Positions 38,238-49,107 of a DNA stretch of 64,000 nt are shown piece by piece. The stretch spans positions 62,001 through 126,000 of the forward strand of contig JAGFJG010000053.1 in the NCBI GenBank assembly GCA_024102915.1, given 5' to 3'. The position numbers and the translations under genes are program-made. Numbering within the stretch: position 1 is the stretch's first letter; every line of letters begins with the position of its first letter. The notes beneath the pieces were generated by a model. That model saw nothing but the letters and a program-made list of their open reading frames with translations, was not told the origin of the DNA and did no database searches. This DNA comes from Caldilineales bacterium (GTDB lineage Bacteria > Chloroflexota > Anaerolineae > J102).

Positions 38238-38285
38238 GGTTTTGATAGTCCTTCTTGAAGATAAAGGGGGGAAGCTGAATGCAGT

Positions 38286-38346
38286 AATGAGTAATGGAGT
38301 AAAGGAGTAGAGGGACCCACCATCACTTCATCACTTCATCATTCAC
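38286..38346. repeat. Degenerate 7-8-base tracts at the 3' end of the HIT gene
   Basis: AATGAGT/AATGGAG-type units at 38286-38313, then CATCACTT twice and CATCATT at 38321-38343. The second part encodes the last residues of the HIT protein on the minus strand. Confidence 0.6.
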
Positions 38347-38838
38347 AAACGGATGCTTATCGACGATGGCGCGCAGCCGCTCGTAAGTCTCATCCAACCA
38401 TTCCGGCAATACGCGTGTCTCCGCCACCACCGGCATGAAATTCGTGTCGCCGTTCCAGCGGGGAACGATGTGGAAATGCAGATGTGCGGCCATCCCCGCG
38501 CCCGCCGCCGCCCCGATATTCACGCCGATGTTGAAGCCCTGCGGATGATAGGCTTCCTCCAGAATGAACGTGCAATACGTGGTCATCTGCATCATCTCGG
38601 TCTGGCAATCCGCATCTAGTTCCATCAACGTGCTGACATGAACATTCGGCAGCACCATGAGATGACCGCTGTTATAGGGAAAGCGATTAAGGATGATGTA
38701 TGCGTATTCGCCGCGATACAGGATGCGGTTTTCCGCATCGTGGCCGGGGTCGCCGGTGATGTAGTCGCAAAATGGGCAGTCTGTCGGCTTCTGGTTGACG
38801 ACATAACTGCGTCGCCAGGGCGTGTAGAGTCGGTCCAT
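38323..38838 (-). CDS. HIT-family hydrolase (Ap4A-type)
   Basis: 171 residues. A Zn-type C-x2-C (CPFC) near residue 23 and the histidine triad HLHFHIV at about residues 122-128. This resembles GalT/HIT Ap4A phosphorylases or hydrolases. The C-terminal NDEVMK is made of repeat DNA. It starts 3 bases from the binding-lipoprotein gene and is probably co-transcribed with it. Confidence 0.88.
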   Translation of the reverse strand: MDRLYTPWRRSYVVNQKPTDCPFCDYITGDPGHDAENRILYRGEYAYIILNRFPYNSGHLMVLPNVHVSTLMELDADCQTEMMQMTTYCTFILEEAYHPQGFNIGVNIGAAAGAGMAAHLHFHIVPRWNGDTNFMPVVAETRVLPEWLDETYERLRAIVDKHPFVNDEVMK

Positions 38839-38841
38839 CGC

Positions 38842-40086
38842 TCACCAACTCTCGACAGCAGTTCGCACAGCGCTCTCGATATCGGTTGCGCCGTTCAGGA
38901 TATCGATCATCGCCCGGTGCAGGCTGCGCACCAAGACAGTATCGGCCGCCCAGTCAGGCGGACGGGTAGCGCTTTCCAGTGTTTCGCCGGCAAAAAGCGT
39001 GTAATTCCCGCCGGGCCACCGGGCCAAAGCGGCGCGCCGCGTCGGCAGGCGTTCGGCTGTCACGCTCCATTCGGCCAGCGCTTCCGGCGCCATCAGCCGT
39101 TCGATCAGGTTGGCGCTGAGGGCCTGGCGTTCTTCGTCGGCGGTGACGATGGCATAAGCCCATCCCCGTGCAATCGCGCGGGGCGTGCTGTCGGCGGTGG
39201 GGATTGGGCCAAAGCGCAAGATCGTGGCCTGTTCCCGATCACCCAGCCACAGGTCGGATGCAGTGTGCGCCATCTCCACCTGGCCCTGCAGAACTCGCTG
39301 CCAGGTGGCGGCGGCATTGTCCGACCGCGTCGTCGAAACATCGATCAGCCCTCGTTTGCGGGCTTCGTCATAAAATGTGAGAGTGCGGCGTAGCGCTTGC
39401 TCATTTCTGGGATTGGTTTCGGCGCCGAGGCTGCTCAGGTAATGGACGAGCAACGCATCGGTCAGCACAGCTTCGTTGCCGCCAGCCGGGAAGGCGTAGG
39501 TCACGCCGGAATCCAACACGACCTGCCAATCGACCGGCGGCTCGGAAACGGCTGAGAGCTGGAATCCAAGGTGTTCGAAGTTGGCGGCAAACGGAATCGC
39601 CAGCCGGGCTTCACCGCGACGGGCGATGTCCTGGGCGAATGGAAACAGGTCATCCTGCAATTCGGAGGAAAGCAAGGAATTGAGCGGTTGCAGATAATCG
39701 GCGTCGGCTGCCAGCTCCGCATCGGTGAAGGGCAGGGCGATCACATCGGGCAGGATGCCGGGCGCTACGGGATAACTGGCCGCCAGAAAATCGAGCAAAC
39801 CGCCCTCCCCGCGCGGCGGCTTGGCGATAACGTCAACCGTTACCCCGGACTCCGCAGTGAAGGCATCGATTGTGCCCTGCAAAGCGTCGGTCGCCTCTGG
39901 CGTGTCCAGCACCATCCAATCCGGCAGCCAGAGCGTCAGCCGGGCGGGTTGGGACGTGGGGGGAGGGTTGGGGGGGATCGTCGGTGTTGGCGTGGCGGCT
40001 TCGGTGGCCGGGGTTGCGGGCGGTGCGGGGGCGCTGCATGCTGCAACCAGAAGACCGAAAAGGAGCGCCAGAATCAACTTACGCAT
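38842..40086 (-). CDS. Extracellular solute-binding lipoprotein, family 1-like
   Basis: 414 residues with a lipoprotein signal, lipobox VAAC at residue 16, and a Pro/Thr/Ala linker. The body (LTLWLPDWM, FTAESGVTVDVIAKPP) resembles sugar-type ABC binding proteins. No permease genes adjoin it, so it either uses a distant transporter or serves another role. Confidence 0.78.
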   Translation of the reverse strand: MRKLILALLFGLLVAACSAPAPPATPATEAATPTPTIPPNPPPTSQPARLTLWLPDWMVLDTPEATDALQGTIDAFTAESGVTVDVIAKPPRGEGGLLDFLAASYPVAPGILPDVIALPFTDAELAADADYLQPLNSLLSSELQDDLFPFAQDIARRGEARLAIPFAANFEHLGFQLSAVSEPPVDWQVVLDSGVTYAFPAGGNEAVLTDALLVHYLSSLGAETNPRNEQALRRTLTFYDEARKRGLIDVSTTRSDNAAATWQRVLQGQVEMAHTASDLWLGDREQATILRFGPIPTADSTPRAIARGWAYAIVTADEERQALSANLIERLMAPEALAEWSVTAERLPTRRAALARWPGGNYTLFAGETLESATRPPDWAADTVLVRSLHRAMIDILNGATDIESAVRTAVESW

Positions 40087-40200
40087 GCGCAGATTATAAA
40101 ACGATGCCGCGAGAATCCGCTAAAGCCGCCAGGAATCGACTCGTCATTCTCATTGACCGTTTCGGACTTTCAGCTTCGTGCGGCGGGGATGGTATAGTCG

Positions 40201-40263
40201 AGTTCCGAGTTCCGAGTTCCGAGTTCCGAGTTCCGAGTTCCGAGTTCCGAGTTCCGAGTTCCG
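40201..40263. repeat. Nine perfect tandem copies of AGTTCCG before aroA
   Basis: 63 bases, 9 x 7, with no variation, placed between the divergent lipoprotein and aroA genes. A TATAGT box at 40193-40198 abuts it. Confidence 0.9.
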
Positions 40264-40267
40264 TGAT

Positions 40268-40309
40268 ACCTGCCACTTTCCATCTGCTACCCGCCACCCG
40301 CTTCCTGCA
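40268..40309. repeat. Degenerate heptad tract next to aroA start
   Basis: Six 7-base units (ACCTGCC, ACTTTCC, ATCTGCT, ACCCGCC, ACCCGCT, TCCTGCA) ending 3 bases before the aroA ATG. Same motif family as 37040-37074. It leaves no normal ribosome-binding site. Confidence 0.7.
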
Positions 40310-40312
40310 AAC

Positions 40313-41611
40313 ATGACAACACTCATCATCGCCCCCGGCCCGCTTGTCGGCACGACCGCCGTGCCCGCTGACAAATCGATCACACACCGTTCCCTGCTCT
40401 TTGCCGCCATCGCCGAAGGCGAAAGCCGCGTGCGCAATTATCTGGATGGCGGCGACTGCCGGGCGACGTTGGGGGTTGTCCGCCGCTTGGGCGTTCAGGT
40501 CGATGAATCGTCCGCGGGCGAGTGGCGGATTCATGGCCGGGGTTTGCATGGATTGCAGGAGCCGGAGGAAGCGCTCGATTGCGTCAACAGCGGCACCACC
40601 GCCCGTTTGCTGGCGGGCTTGATGGCCGGGCAACCATTCCATAGCGTGATTGTGGGCAGCGAACAGTTGCGGAAGCGACCGATGCGACGGGTGGTCGAGC
40701 CGCTGCGAATGATGGGCGCGGATATCGCGGGGCGAGATGGCGGGCGGTTATTGCCGCTTTCGTTTCGGGGCGGCGCAATTTCCGGCATCGATTACGAGAT
40801 GCCCGTCGCCAGCGCCCAGGTGAAATCCTGCCTGTTGCTGGCCGGAATGTTTGCTGCTGGCCTGACTGTTGTGCGCGAGCCTGGCCCCGCCCGTGATCAT
40901 ACCGAGCGCATGTTAGCGGCGATGGGGGCGCCGGTGCGAAGACTTGGCTCCGCCCTCTCGATCGAACAACCCCGCCAGCCTCTTACCCCGCTCGACATCA
41001 CTGTCCCCGGCGATTTCTCGTCCGCGGCATTTCTGCTGGCCGCGGCGGCGGTCGTTCCCGACAGCGACCTGCACCTCACTGAGGTGGGCGTAAATCCTAC
41101 GCGGCGCGGCCTGCTGGATGCGCTGATCGAAATGGGTGCGGAAGTGAGCATGGACAATTGGGGCGAGGCGGTGGGCGAGCCGACCGGCGACCTGCACGTC
41201 CGGCCCGGCCATTTGCAGGCGATTACCCTGGGAGGAGCGGATATCGTCACCCTGATCGATGAGTTGCCGGTGTTTGCGGTGCTGGCCACGCAGGCGCATG
41301 GTACAACGGTGGTGAAGGATGCCGCCGAATTGCGGGTGAAAGAGACCGACCGCATCGCCACTACGGTCGAGGAATTGCGGAAATTGGGAGCCAGGATCGA
41401 GGCCACGCCCGATGGATTCGTGGTGGAAGGGCCGACAAAATTGGTGGGCGCGCGCGTGCATTCGCATGGCGACCACCGACTGACTATGGCGCTGGCGGTG
41501 GCGGGCATGATGGCGGAGGGCGTGACGGCGATTGAAGAGGCGGAATGCGTATCAGATTCATTCCCCGGCTTCGAGCGGGTGTTAGCCCGGCTCGGCGCCA
41601 ACCTGTCGTGA
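40313..41611 (+). CDS. aroA: 3-phosphoshikimate 1-carboxyvinyltransferase (EPSP synthase)
   Basis: 432 residues from ATG 40313. VPADKSITHRSLLFAA (substrate Lys and the RS pair), NSGTTARLL (family signature) and the late KETDRI motif with a D-x-R-L-T-M segment are class hallmarks. It makes EPSP in aromatic amino-acid synthesis. An in-frame extension from GTG 40178 would run through the heptad repeats and is unlikely to be real. The usual Shine-Dalgarno is missing and replaced by repeat sequence. Confidence 0.95.
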   Translation: MTTLIIAPGPLVGTTAVPADKSITHRSLLFAAIAEGESRVRNYLDGGDCRATLGVVRRLGVQVDESSAGEWRIHGRGLHGLQEPEEALDCVNSGTTARLLAGLMAGQPFHSVIVGSEQLRKRPMRRVVEPLRMMGADIAGRDGGRLLPLSFRGGAISGIDYEMPVASAQVKSCLLLAGMFAAGLTVVREPGPARDHTERMLAAMGAPVRRLGSALSIEQPRQPLTPLDITVPGDFSSAAFLLAAAAVVPDSDLHLTEVGVNPTRRGLLDALIEMGAEVSMDNWGEAVGEPTGDLHVRPGHLQAITLGGADIVTLIDELPVFAVLATQAHGTTVVKDAAELRVKETDRIATTVEELRKLGARIEATPDGFVVEGPTKLVGARVHSHGDHRLTMALAVAGMMAEGVTAIEEAECVSDSFPGFERVLARLGANLS

Positions 41612-41633
41612 AATGATGCAGTTCGGCGGTAAT

Positions 41634-41697
41634 CAGTAGGCAGTGATCAGTATTCAGTTGTGTTCTTCCACTGAATACTGATCACTGAAAACTGTTG
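41634..41697. repeat. Facing heptad tracts with an 18-bp perfect inverted repeat
   Basis: CAGTNNN x4 at 41634-41661 and ACTGNNN x4 at 41670-41697. Within them 41641-41658 and 41670-41687 are exact reverse complements (11-base loop). It lies between aroA and the flavin-enzyme gene and would form a long RNA stem. Perhaps it works as an aroA terminator, although there is no T-run. Confidence 0.75.
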
Positions 41698-41765
41698 ACT
41701 TCTTTACGCCTCGGTACGCGAGACCCCATCCTCTTCCTCTCCCTCGCTCATCATAGCTCGATGTG

Positions 41766-41771
41766 TATAAT
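41766..41771 (+). promoter_or_regulatory. Probable -10 box TATAAT upstream of LLM-type gene
   Basis: Consensus TATAAT, about 35 bases before ATG 41807. A clear AGGAGA Shine-Dalgarno follows at 41793-41798. The -35 is poor. Confidence 0.4.
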
Positions 41772-41806
41772 GGTATACCCAACACCTTGAAGCCAGGAGA
41801 ACGATA

Positions 41807-42880
41807 ATGGCAAACGATTATCGCAATGACGCGTTTGAAATCGGCGTCTTTTCCTTTGTGGAGCGCGTCCCCGATCCGGCGACCGGGCGGATGGTCAGCG
41901 AGGTGCAGCGGGTGCAGGATTTGCTCGAAACCATGGAACTGGCCGATCAGGTCGGGCTGGATGTCTTCGGCGTGGGCGAGCACCACCGCCCCGATTTCGT
42001 CGCCTCGGCCCCGGTGGTATTACTGGCTGCGGCTGCGGCGCGCACCAAACGCATCCGCCTTTCCACTGCCGTGACAGTGCTCAGTTCCGATGACCCTGTG
42101 CGCGTATTTCAGGATTTCGCCACGCTGGATTTAGTGAGCGAAGGCCGGGCGGAGATTATGGCCGGGCGAGGCTCGTTCATCGAATCCTTTCCCCTCTTCG
42201 GCTATGATCTGCGTGATTACGACGCATTGTTCGCCGAGAAACTGGAGCTGCTGTTGAAACTGCGCGAGTCGGAACGCGTCACGTGGTCAGGAAAGCATCG
42301 TCCGGCGATGGACAATCTCGGCGTGTACCCTCGCCCGTATCAACAGAAAATCCCGGTTTGGATTGCCGTCGGCGGCACCCCGGCTTCGGTGGTGAGGGCG
42401 GCCACCCTGGGGCTGCCGATGGCGCTGGCGATCATCGGCGGATTGCCCGAACGTTTTGCGCCCTTCGTCGAACTCTATCGTGATTCCGCTCGTCTGGCCG
42501 GACATGACCCGGCGCTCCTGCCGGTCAGCATCAACTCACATGGTTTCATCGCCGACGATTCACAGGAGGCGGCTGACGTTTATTTCCCCAGCTATGCCAC
42601 GATGATGAACCGCATCGGGCGGGAGCGAGGCTGGTCGCCGATCACGCGGCAGCATTTCGAGTCGGCTCGCGGCCTGCGCGGCTCCGATTTTGTGGGCAGC
42701 CCGGACGAAGTGATCGAGAAAATCCTGTACCAGTACGATCTGTTCCATCACCAACGATTCTTGTTGCAACTTGGCCTGGGCGCCATCGCTCACGACAAGA
42801 TGCTGCGGGCAATCGAGTTATTGGGAACGAAAGTGGCGCCGGCCGTGCGGGCGGAGATTCAGCGCCGGGTCGAGGGGTAA
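41807..42880 (+). CDS. LLM-class flavin-dependent oxidoreductase
   Basis: 357 residues. Luciferase-like barrel: [12 protein letters not shown] start, [15 protein letters not shown] (the EHH motif) and [24 protein letters not shown] are typical of the family, as is the [20 protein letters not shown] end. It uses FMN or F420; the cofactor is not clear. Isolated gene, closed by a hairpin terminator. Confidence 0.9.
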   Translation: MANDYRNDAFEIGVFSFVERVPDPATGRMVSEVQRVQDLLETMELADQVGLDVFGVGEHHRPDFVASAPVVLLAAAAARTKRIRLSTAVTVLSSDDPVRVFQDFATLDLVSEGRAEIMAGRGSFIESFPLFGYDLRDYDALFAEKLELLLKLRESERVTWSGKHRPAMDNLGVYPRPYQQKIPVWIAVGGTPASVVRAATLGLPMALAIIGGLPERFAPFVELYRDSARLAGHDPALLPVSINSHGFIADDSQEAADVYFPSYATMMNRIGRERGWSPITRQHFESARGLRGSDFVGSPDEVIEKILYQYDLFHHQRFLLQLGLGAIAHDKMLRAIELLGTKVAPAVRAEIQRRVEG

Positions 42881-42907
42881 GATTGGGTAATCCCGGTCGC
42901 AAATAAA

Positions 42908-42931
42908 AGAGCCGCCACAATGGGCGGCTCT
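42908..42931. terminator. Bidirectional terminator between convergent genes
   Basis: AGAGCCGCC/GGCGGCTCT, 9 bp, 6-base loop, flanked by an A-run on the left and TTCG on the right. Serves the plus-strand flavin enzyme and the minus-strand DUF4203 gene. Confidence 0.75.
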
Positions 42932-42959
42932 TCGAAAACGAATACCTCGACCATGAGGC

Positions 42960-43592
42960 CTAGATGCGGTTTTCCGGCGCTTCCAGGACGAAGTTGCGGG
43001 TGGTGGCAATCTGGGCGAGGAAACCCAGGACGAGCAGCAAGAGCCAGAATACCAGCCACAGGAAGGAATCGTCGATGATCATGCGCACGGCGTTGCGGGA
43101 GAAGTCTTCCGGCGCGAGTTTACCGAATGCCAAGAAGAAGGAGCCGATGATGACAGTGGCCCCGGCCACGGAGGTGAAGGCGACGATCACCCATTTCTGG
43201 ATATTCAAGACAATGGTGGCGATTGCGGCGATCACGCCGCCAACCACGCCTAGCAGCCACACGATCAGGCCCATATCCAATCCAATCGCCTGCAGGACGC
43301 CCACGACGAGGGCATAGCCCAAGCCGCCGCCGATCAATGCCACGGCAATGAAGTAGAACAGGTAGGAGAGGACGGCGAAAATCGCTCCCAGTACAAAGCC
43401 GATCACCCAACTGGAAACTGAGACGAGAAAGCCTGCCCCGAACAGGGATTGCATGGCCCCGGCCCCGACGAAGAAGCCGATGAAGAAGCCGAAGATAGGC
43501 AGGAAGATGAGAAACCAGCGATAGCCGTTGAAGCAAACGGCTAAGCCGATGAGCATGGCAAAAAGCCCGATACAAAGTGATGCAAGAGTCAT
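42960..43592 (-). CDS. DUF4203/TMEM198-like membrane protein
   Basis: 210 residues with about seven hydrophobic helices rich in Gly (GFFIGFFVGAGAM, GGVIAAIATIV). This matches the DUF4203 pattern by eye. Function unknown. Single gene between a terminator and a 370-base gap. Confidence 0.65.
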   Translation of the reverse strand: MTLASLCIGLFAMLIGLAVCFNGYRWFLIFLPIFGFFIGFFVGAGAMQSLFGAGFLVSVSSWVIGFVLGAIFAVLSYLFYFIAVALIGGGLGYALVVGVLQAIGLDMGLIVWLLGVVGGVIAAIATIVLNIQKWVIVAFTSVAGATVIIGSFFLAFGKLAPEDFSRNAVRMIIDDSFLWLVFWLLLLVLGFLAQIATTRNFVLEAPENRI

Positions 43593-43959
43593 GGTAGGTT
43601 CTCCTCTAAGAACTTTCTATGAATGTAGGGATCATATCGAAATCAAGTTTAGACATTATTGAGATGGAGTAATATTTGAAATCAATCGATAGGCATCTGC
43701 TCCCTGGGCATTTCGATCTGCCCGGTATGTATTTGGTTGTGGTGAACTGCGTCAGGTTATCCTTGTGATTCAAAGGCAATCTGACAACGGGTTGATGACA
43801 GTAATTATAACACCAATTCTGTTCATCGGTTTCACAAGAAGTCCTCCTTGCCTGCTTTGCGCCTCTGTTGCGTTTCCCGGTTCGCTCGCATACCATTCGT
43901 GGGATTAATCAGATTCGCTCATCGCCGAGTTTTCTTCCCATCCCCCGAGAAGGTGCATC
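43593..43959. other. 370-base gap without recognised gene
   Basis: Upstream region of two divergent genes (DUF4203 protein and MFS transporter). It is locally AT-richer. I see no tRNA-like fold, no repeat and no good ORF. It presumably contains both promoters. Confidence 0.4.
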
Positions 43960-45261
43960 ATGCACAAGAATCGCTGGATCGCCGTCGTCATCTTTTTCAC
44001 TTTTATGCTATTGCACCAGTCGGATAAGCTCCTGATTGGCCCGCTGACCACGCCGATCATGGAGACGTTCGGCATCGACGAAGTGGCTATGGGGGCGGTA
44101 TTTACGGGGGCATTGATTCTGGGGGCGATCATGTATCCTGTGTGGGGCTATCTCTATGACCGCTATTCTCGCCCCAGGCTGCTGGCTCTGGCATCGGCTA
44201 TCTGGGGTTCGACGACCTGGCTGAGCGCGATTGCCCCAACTTACCCCTCCTTCCTGGCGACCCGCGCCACCACCGGCATCGATGACTCCAGCTATCCCGG
44301 CATCTACAGCCTCATCTCCGATTACTTCGGCCCGGAGCTTCGGGGCAAGATTTACGGGCTGTTGCAATTGACGCAGCCGTTGGGCTACCTCGTCGGCCTG
44401 ATTGCCGCCACCCTGCTCAGCGGCCTGATGGGCTGGCGCGCTGTTTTCTACATCACCGGCAGCCTGGGACTGATCCTGGCTGTGTTCATCTTCTTCTTTG
44501 TGAAGGATGCGCCGCGAGGCCAGGCCGAGCCGGAAATGGCCGGGATCGACGAGCAAGTCGAATATAAGTTTGAATGGGGCAAGGCGAGGGGCTTATTCCG
44601 CAAACGCAGTCTGTTGCTGCTCTACGCCCAGGGCTTTGTCGGCGTCTTTCCCTGGAATATCATCACGTACTGGTTCTTTCGCTACCTGGAAACCGAACGT
44701 GATTACAGCGAAGGGGCCATCCTCATGACCATGGCTCCGGCGATCCTTGTGCTGGCATTCGGCTACTTTCTGGGCGGCGTCCTCGGCGATTTCTTCTTCA
44801 AGCGCACGCCGCGCGGTCGCCTGCTGGTCGCGCTGACGGGCGTCCTTAGTGGGGCCGTGCTGCTCTTTTTGACCATGAATGTCCCGGTTGAAAACCAGAG
44901 CCTGTTCATGATCCTCATGCTGGCGACAGCGATTTTCATCCCCCTGGCCGCGCCGAATGTCCTCTCCACGGTGTACGACATCACCCTGCCCGAGGTGCGC
45001 AGCACCGCGCTTTCGGTGCAATACTTCATCGAAAGCGCCGGGGCTGCGGCCGCGCCTCTGCTTGCAGGCATCATCGCCACGCAATCGACGTTGGGCAATG
45101 CCATCCTTTCGTTATCGGTGGTGGCATGGTTGCTTGGCGCTGTCTTCCTCGCGGTCACGGCCTACTTGGCCCCTGCCGATATTCACAGCCTGCGCGAGGA
45201 AATGGGGCGTCGGGCCAAAGTCGAGATCGCCCTGCAAGATGCCCAGACTTCGCCAGCCTGA
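43960..45261 (+). CDS. MFS transporter
   Basis: 433 residues with twelve predicted membrane helices. The loop between helices 2 and 3 has GYLYDRYSRPRLL (the MFS D-R-x-x-R motif) and ATRATTGIDDSSYPG is close to the helix 4-5 motif. A central cytosolic loop follows helix 6. Substrate unknown. GAAGGTG serves as ribosome-binding site. Confidence 0.9.
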   Translation: MHKNRWIAVVIFFTFMLLHQSDKLLIGPLTTPIMETFGIDEVAMGAVFTGALILGAIMYPVWGYLYDRYSRPRLLALASAIWGSTTWLSAIAPTYPSFLATRATTGIDDSSYPGIYSLISDYFGPELRGKIYGLLQLTQPLGYLVGLIAATLLSGLMGWRAVFYITGSLGLILAVFIFFFVKDAPRGQAEPEMAGIDEQVEYKFEWGKARGLFRKRSLLLLYAQGFVGVFPWNIITYWFFRYLETERDYSEGAILMTMAPAILVLAFGYFLGGVLGDFFFKRTPRGRLLVALTGVLSGAVLLFLTMNVPVENQSLFMILMLATAIFIPLAAPNVLSTVYDITLPEVRSTALSVQYFIESAGAAAAPLLAGIIATQSTLGNAILSLSVVAWLLGAVFLAVTAYLAPADIHSLREEMGRRAKVEIALQDAQTSPA

Positions 45262-45340
45262 ACCGGCGAAAAAGATCATTTCCTGTGAACCGCAGATTTC
45301 GCAGATGGATTGAGATCGGGATAATCAGCGGTCACCGGTG

Positions 45341-45398
45341 AAAGCTTGGTAAGCTTTTTAAGTCGCAAAAAAAGGGCGACCGATGTGGCCGCCCTTTT
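45341..45398. terminator. Two hairpins between convergent MFS and enolase genes
   Basis: AAAGCTT-GGT-AAGCTTT (45341-45357) followed by TTAAG. Then AAAAGGGCG(A)CC-GATGT-GG(C)CGCCCTTTT (45370-45398) with A- and T-runs on both sides, a good bidirectional terminator. Confidence 0.75.
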
Positions 45399-45433
45399 GC
45401 TGTCTGAACGCGACGTTCCAGGGTCTGGCATTC

Positions 45434-45461
45434 AACCTCGAACCTGGAACCTTGAACCGTG
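45434..45461. repeat. Heptad tract AACCNNG x4
   Basis: AACCTCG AACCTGG AACCTTG AACCGTG, four 7-base units between the terminator and the enolase stop. Confidence 0.7.
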
Positions 45462-45465
45462 CTGC

Positions 45466-46866
<1,401 letters not shown>

Positions 46867-46889
46867 CTACTTCATCATTTCATCACGCA

Positions 46890-47972
46890 TCAGATTGCCA
46901 GATAGTCATCGAGCACACCGAACAATTCCGCCATGTCCGCTTCCGTCAATTCGCCCATGTGAGCAATGCGGAAAGCCTGGTTTTTGAGCTGGCCGTAGCC
47001 GTTGCCGATCACCATGCCCTTGCTTCGGGCGTGTTTGATCATGGCGGGAATATCAATCGAAACATTGTTGCGGATGCAGGTGACGGTGCGGGATTCGTAA
47101 CCCCGGGCGGCGAACAACTCAAAGCCGTGTTCATGCGCCCAGGCGTGGGTCATGGTCATGCACGCCTGATGCCTGGCCCAGCGCGCTTCCATGCCCTCGG
47201 CCAGGATGCGGTCGAACTGGCAGTCGGCGGCGTAGAGCAGCCCGATGGCGGGCGTGGCGGGCGTTGTGCGGCCATCGCGGAAGTATTTGTCCAGCAGCAC
47301 CAGGTCGAAATACCAGCCGCGATGGGGGACCTCGGCAGCCTGGGCCAGGAAGCGGTCGGAGGCGGCGGCGAAGGCCAGCCCCGGCGGCAGGGCCAGAGCT
47401 TTCTGGCTGGAAGTCAAGAGCAGGTCGAGACCCCAGTCATCAAAATGGATCGGCGCCCCGCCCGCAGATGACACGGCATCGACCAGAATCAGCACATCCG
47501 GGTAGCGGGCTCGAACCAGTTCGGCGATTGCGGCGACATCGCTCATCACCGCGGTGCTGGTTTCGTTGTGCACGATGGTGACGGCATCGAATCCGCCCGC
47601 GGCCAGATGCCTGTCCACATCCTCAGGCCGCACGGGCTGTCCCCAATCCAGATCGACGCGCACCGATTCACAGCCGTTGCCTACGGCGATCTTCTGCCAG
47701 CGGTCGCCGAACGCGCCCGCCGCCACGTTCAAAATTTTGCGACCGGGCCGCACCGCGTTGCGTACTGCCGCTTCTTGCAGCCCAGAGCCAGACGCCGTGA
47801 GGATAAAGACGTTTTGTTCGGTTTGCAGGATGCACTTCAGTTTGGCGGCGATGCCGTAAAACAGATCGCTGAATTCGGCGCTGCGATGACCAACCAGAGG
47901 CCGGGTTTGCGCGGCGAGGACGTCAGGAGCGACTTCGGTGGGGCCAGGAATGTAAAGGCGGGGATGGGTCAT
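46890..47972 (-). CDS. Class V aminotransferase (alanine/serine-glyoxylate type)
   Basis: 360 residues from ATG 47972; the longer reading has no family match. YIPGPTEVAPDVL, GSGLQEAAVRN, VDAVSSAGGAP and the PLP-Lys motif SSQKALALPPG are typical of the AGXT/SgaA branch. It probably transaminates glyoxylate using alanine or serine. Direction and partner are not decidable. Confidence 0.88.
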   Translation of the reverse strand: MTHPRLYIPGPTEVAPDVLAAQTRPLVGHRSAEFSDLFYGIAAKLKCILQTEQNVFILTASGSGLQEAAVRNAVRPGRKILNVAAGAFGDRWQKIAVGNGCESVRVDLDWGQPVRPEDVDRHLAAGGFDAVTIVHNETSTAVMSDVAAIAELVRARYPDVLILVDAVSSAGGAPIHFDDWGLDLLLTSSQKALALPPGLAFAAASDRFLAQAAEVPHRGWYFDLVLLDKYFRDGRTTPATPAIGLLYAADCQFDRILAEGMEARWARHQACMTMTHAWAHEHGFELFAARGYESRTVTCIRNNVSIDIPAMIKHARSKGMVIGNGYGQLKNQAFRIAHMGELTEADMAELFGVLDDYLAI

Positions 47973-48154
47973 GGGTTGATAACTGCACAAGGGTTGGTAC
48001 GATGCCAAATGGAAAGGATAGCAGATGACATGCGGCGAAGCAACGTTGAAAACCTGTTGACGTGCCGCCATTGTGCGTGCTATAGTTGCCCGGTTTCTAG
48101 CGGACAACAACTCACGCAACCACTCGAAATTGTCCCAGAATCACGGAGTTTTTT

Positions 48155-49069
48155 GTGACGCCATTCGAAGTTCTGTTCATTGTCGTACAACTGATTTTCC
48201 TGGAAGGGATTCTTTCCATCGACAATGCGGCGGTATTGGGAGCCATGGTCTCGGTGTTACCGGCGAATGAGCCGATCCCCTGGCCCAAACAGTTAAGCGG
48301 GTTTAAGGGCTGGGGCGACCGGGTGTTGGGCGGGCAGCGGGCCGCGGCGTTGAAGGTCGGGTTGCTGGGCGCTTATGCCGGACGAGCATTGATGCTGTTG
48401 CTGGCGGCCTATGTGATCCAGAACCCATGGCTGCGGCTGTTGGGAGCTTTCTATTTATTCAAAATCTCTATCGCCCATTTGGGCAGTTCGCATCACGGCG
48501 ACGAGGGCGACGCCAGTGGTCTGGACAGCGCCGGGTTGCAGGAAAAGTCCTTTTGGGGCGTGGTGGTGTCGGTCGAGTTAGCCGATCTGGCGTTTAGCCT
48601 GGACAATGTGGTGGCGGCGGTGGCTTTGAGCAGCCATTTGTGGGTGGTCATGCTGGGCGTGGCCCTGGGCATCGTGACAATGCGATTCGCGGCGCAGGTC
48701 TTCACGGTTCTGATCGAACGCGAGCCCGTCCTTGTCGTTGCCGCCTATCTGCTGGTGCTGAATATCAGCGTCCAGCTCATGGTCGCCGATATCACCTATT
48801 TCCTCGGCCACGAAATCCACATCCAACCCATCCAGAAGTTCATCGCCTCGATTCTGATCATCCTGGCGACGGTTGGGTACGCCCGAACGCCCTGGGCGCA
48901 GGAAATCCTGGGGCCGTTCCTGCGATTCTGTGCACGCATCCTCGGGGCCATCAACGCTTTCTTCGATCTGTTGTTGCGCCCCTTCGCCTGGGTTTTCCAT
49001 ACTTTGGTCGCTGGCGTCCGTGCCTTGTTGCGATTGGTGCGGGGCGACAAAGCGCAGGCGACGAGCTAG
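48155..49069 (+). CDS. TerC-family integral membrane protein
   Basis: 304 residues starting with GTG (GGAG 8 bases upstream). LEGILSIDNAAVLGAMV and DLAFSLDNVVAAVALS are the paired S-x-D-N motifs of TerC proteins, implicated in metal (Mn) export or tellurite resistance. Seven to eight helices, with a loop of His/Asp (SSHHGDEGD). Confidence 0.9.
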   Translation: MTPFEVLFIVVQLIFLEGILSIDNAAVLGAMVSVLPANEPIPWPKQLSGFKGWGDRVLGGQRAAALKVGLLGAYAGRALMLLLAAYVIQNPWLRLLGAFYLFKISIAHLGSSHHGDEGDASGLDSAGLQEKSFWGVVVSVELADLAFSLDNVVAAVALSSHLWVVMLGVALGIVTMRFAAQVFTVLIEREPVLVVAAYLLVLNISVQLMVADITYFLGHEIHIQPIQKFIASILIILATVGYARTPWAQEILGPFLRFCARILGAINAFFDLLLRPFAWVFHTLVAGVRALLRLVRGDKAQATS

Positions 49070-49107
49070 AAAAATATCACCTGCACCGCAACTAGATAAC
49101 GAGTCTT

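Noticed and set aside
40201..40263. CRISPR or satellite gene
   Set aside because: Pure 7-base tandem repeat without spacers.
40178..40312. N-terminal extension of AroA through the heptad repeats
   Set aside because: Repeat-encoded residues, GTG start, and EPSP synthases normally begin near ATG 40313. Kept only as a variation idea.
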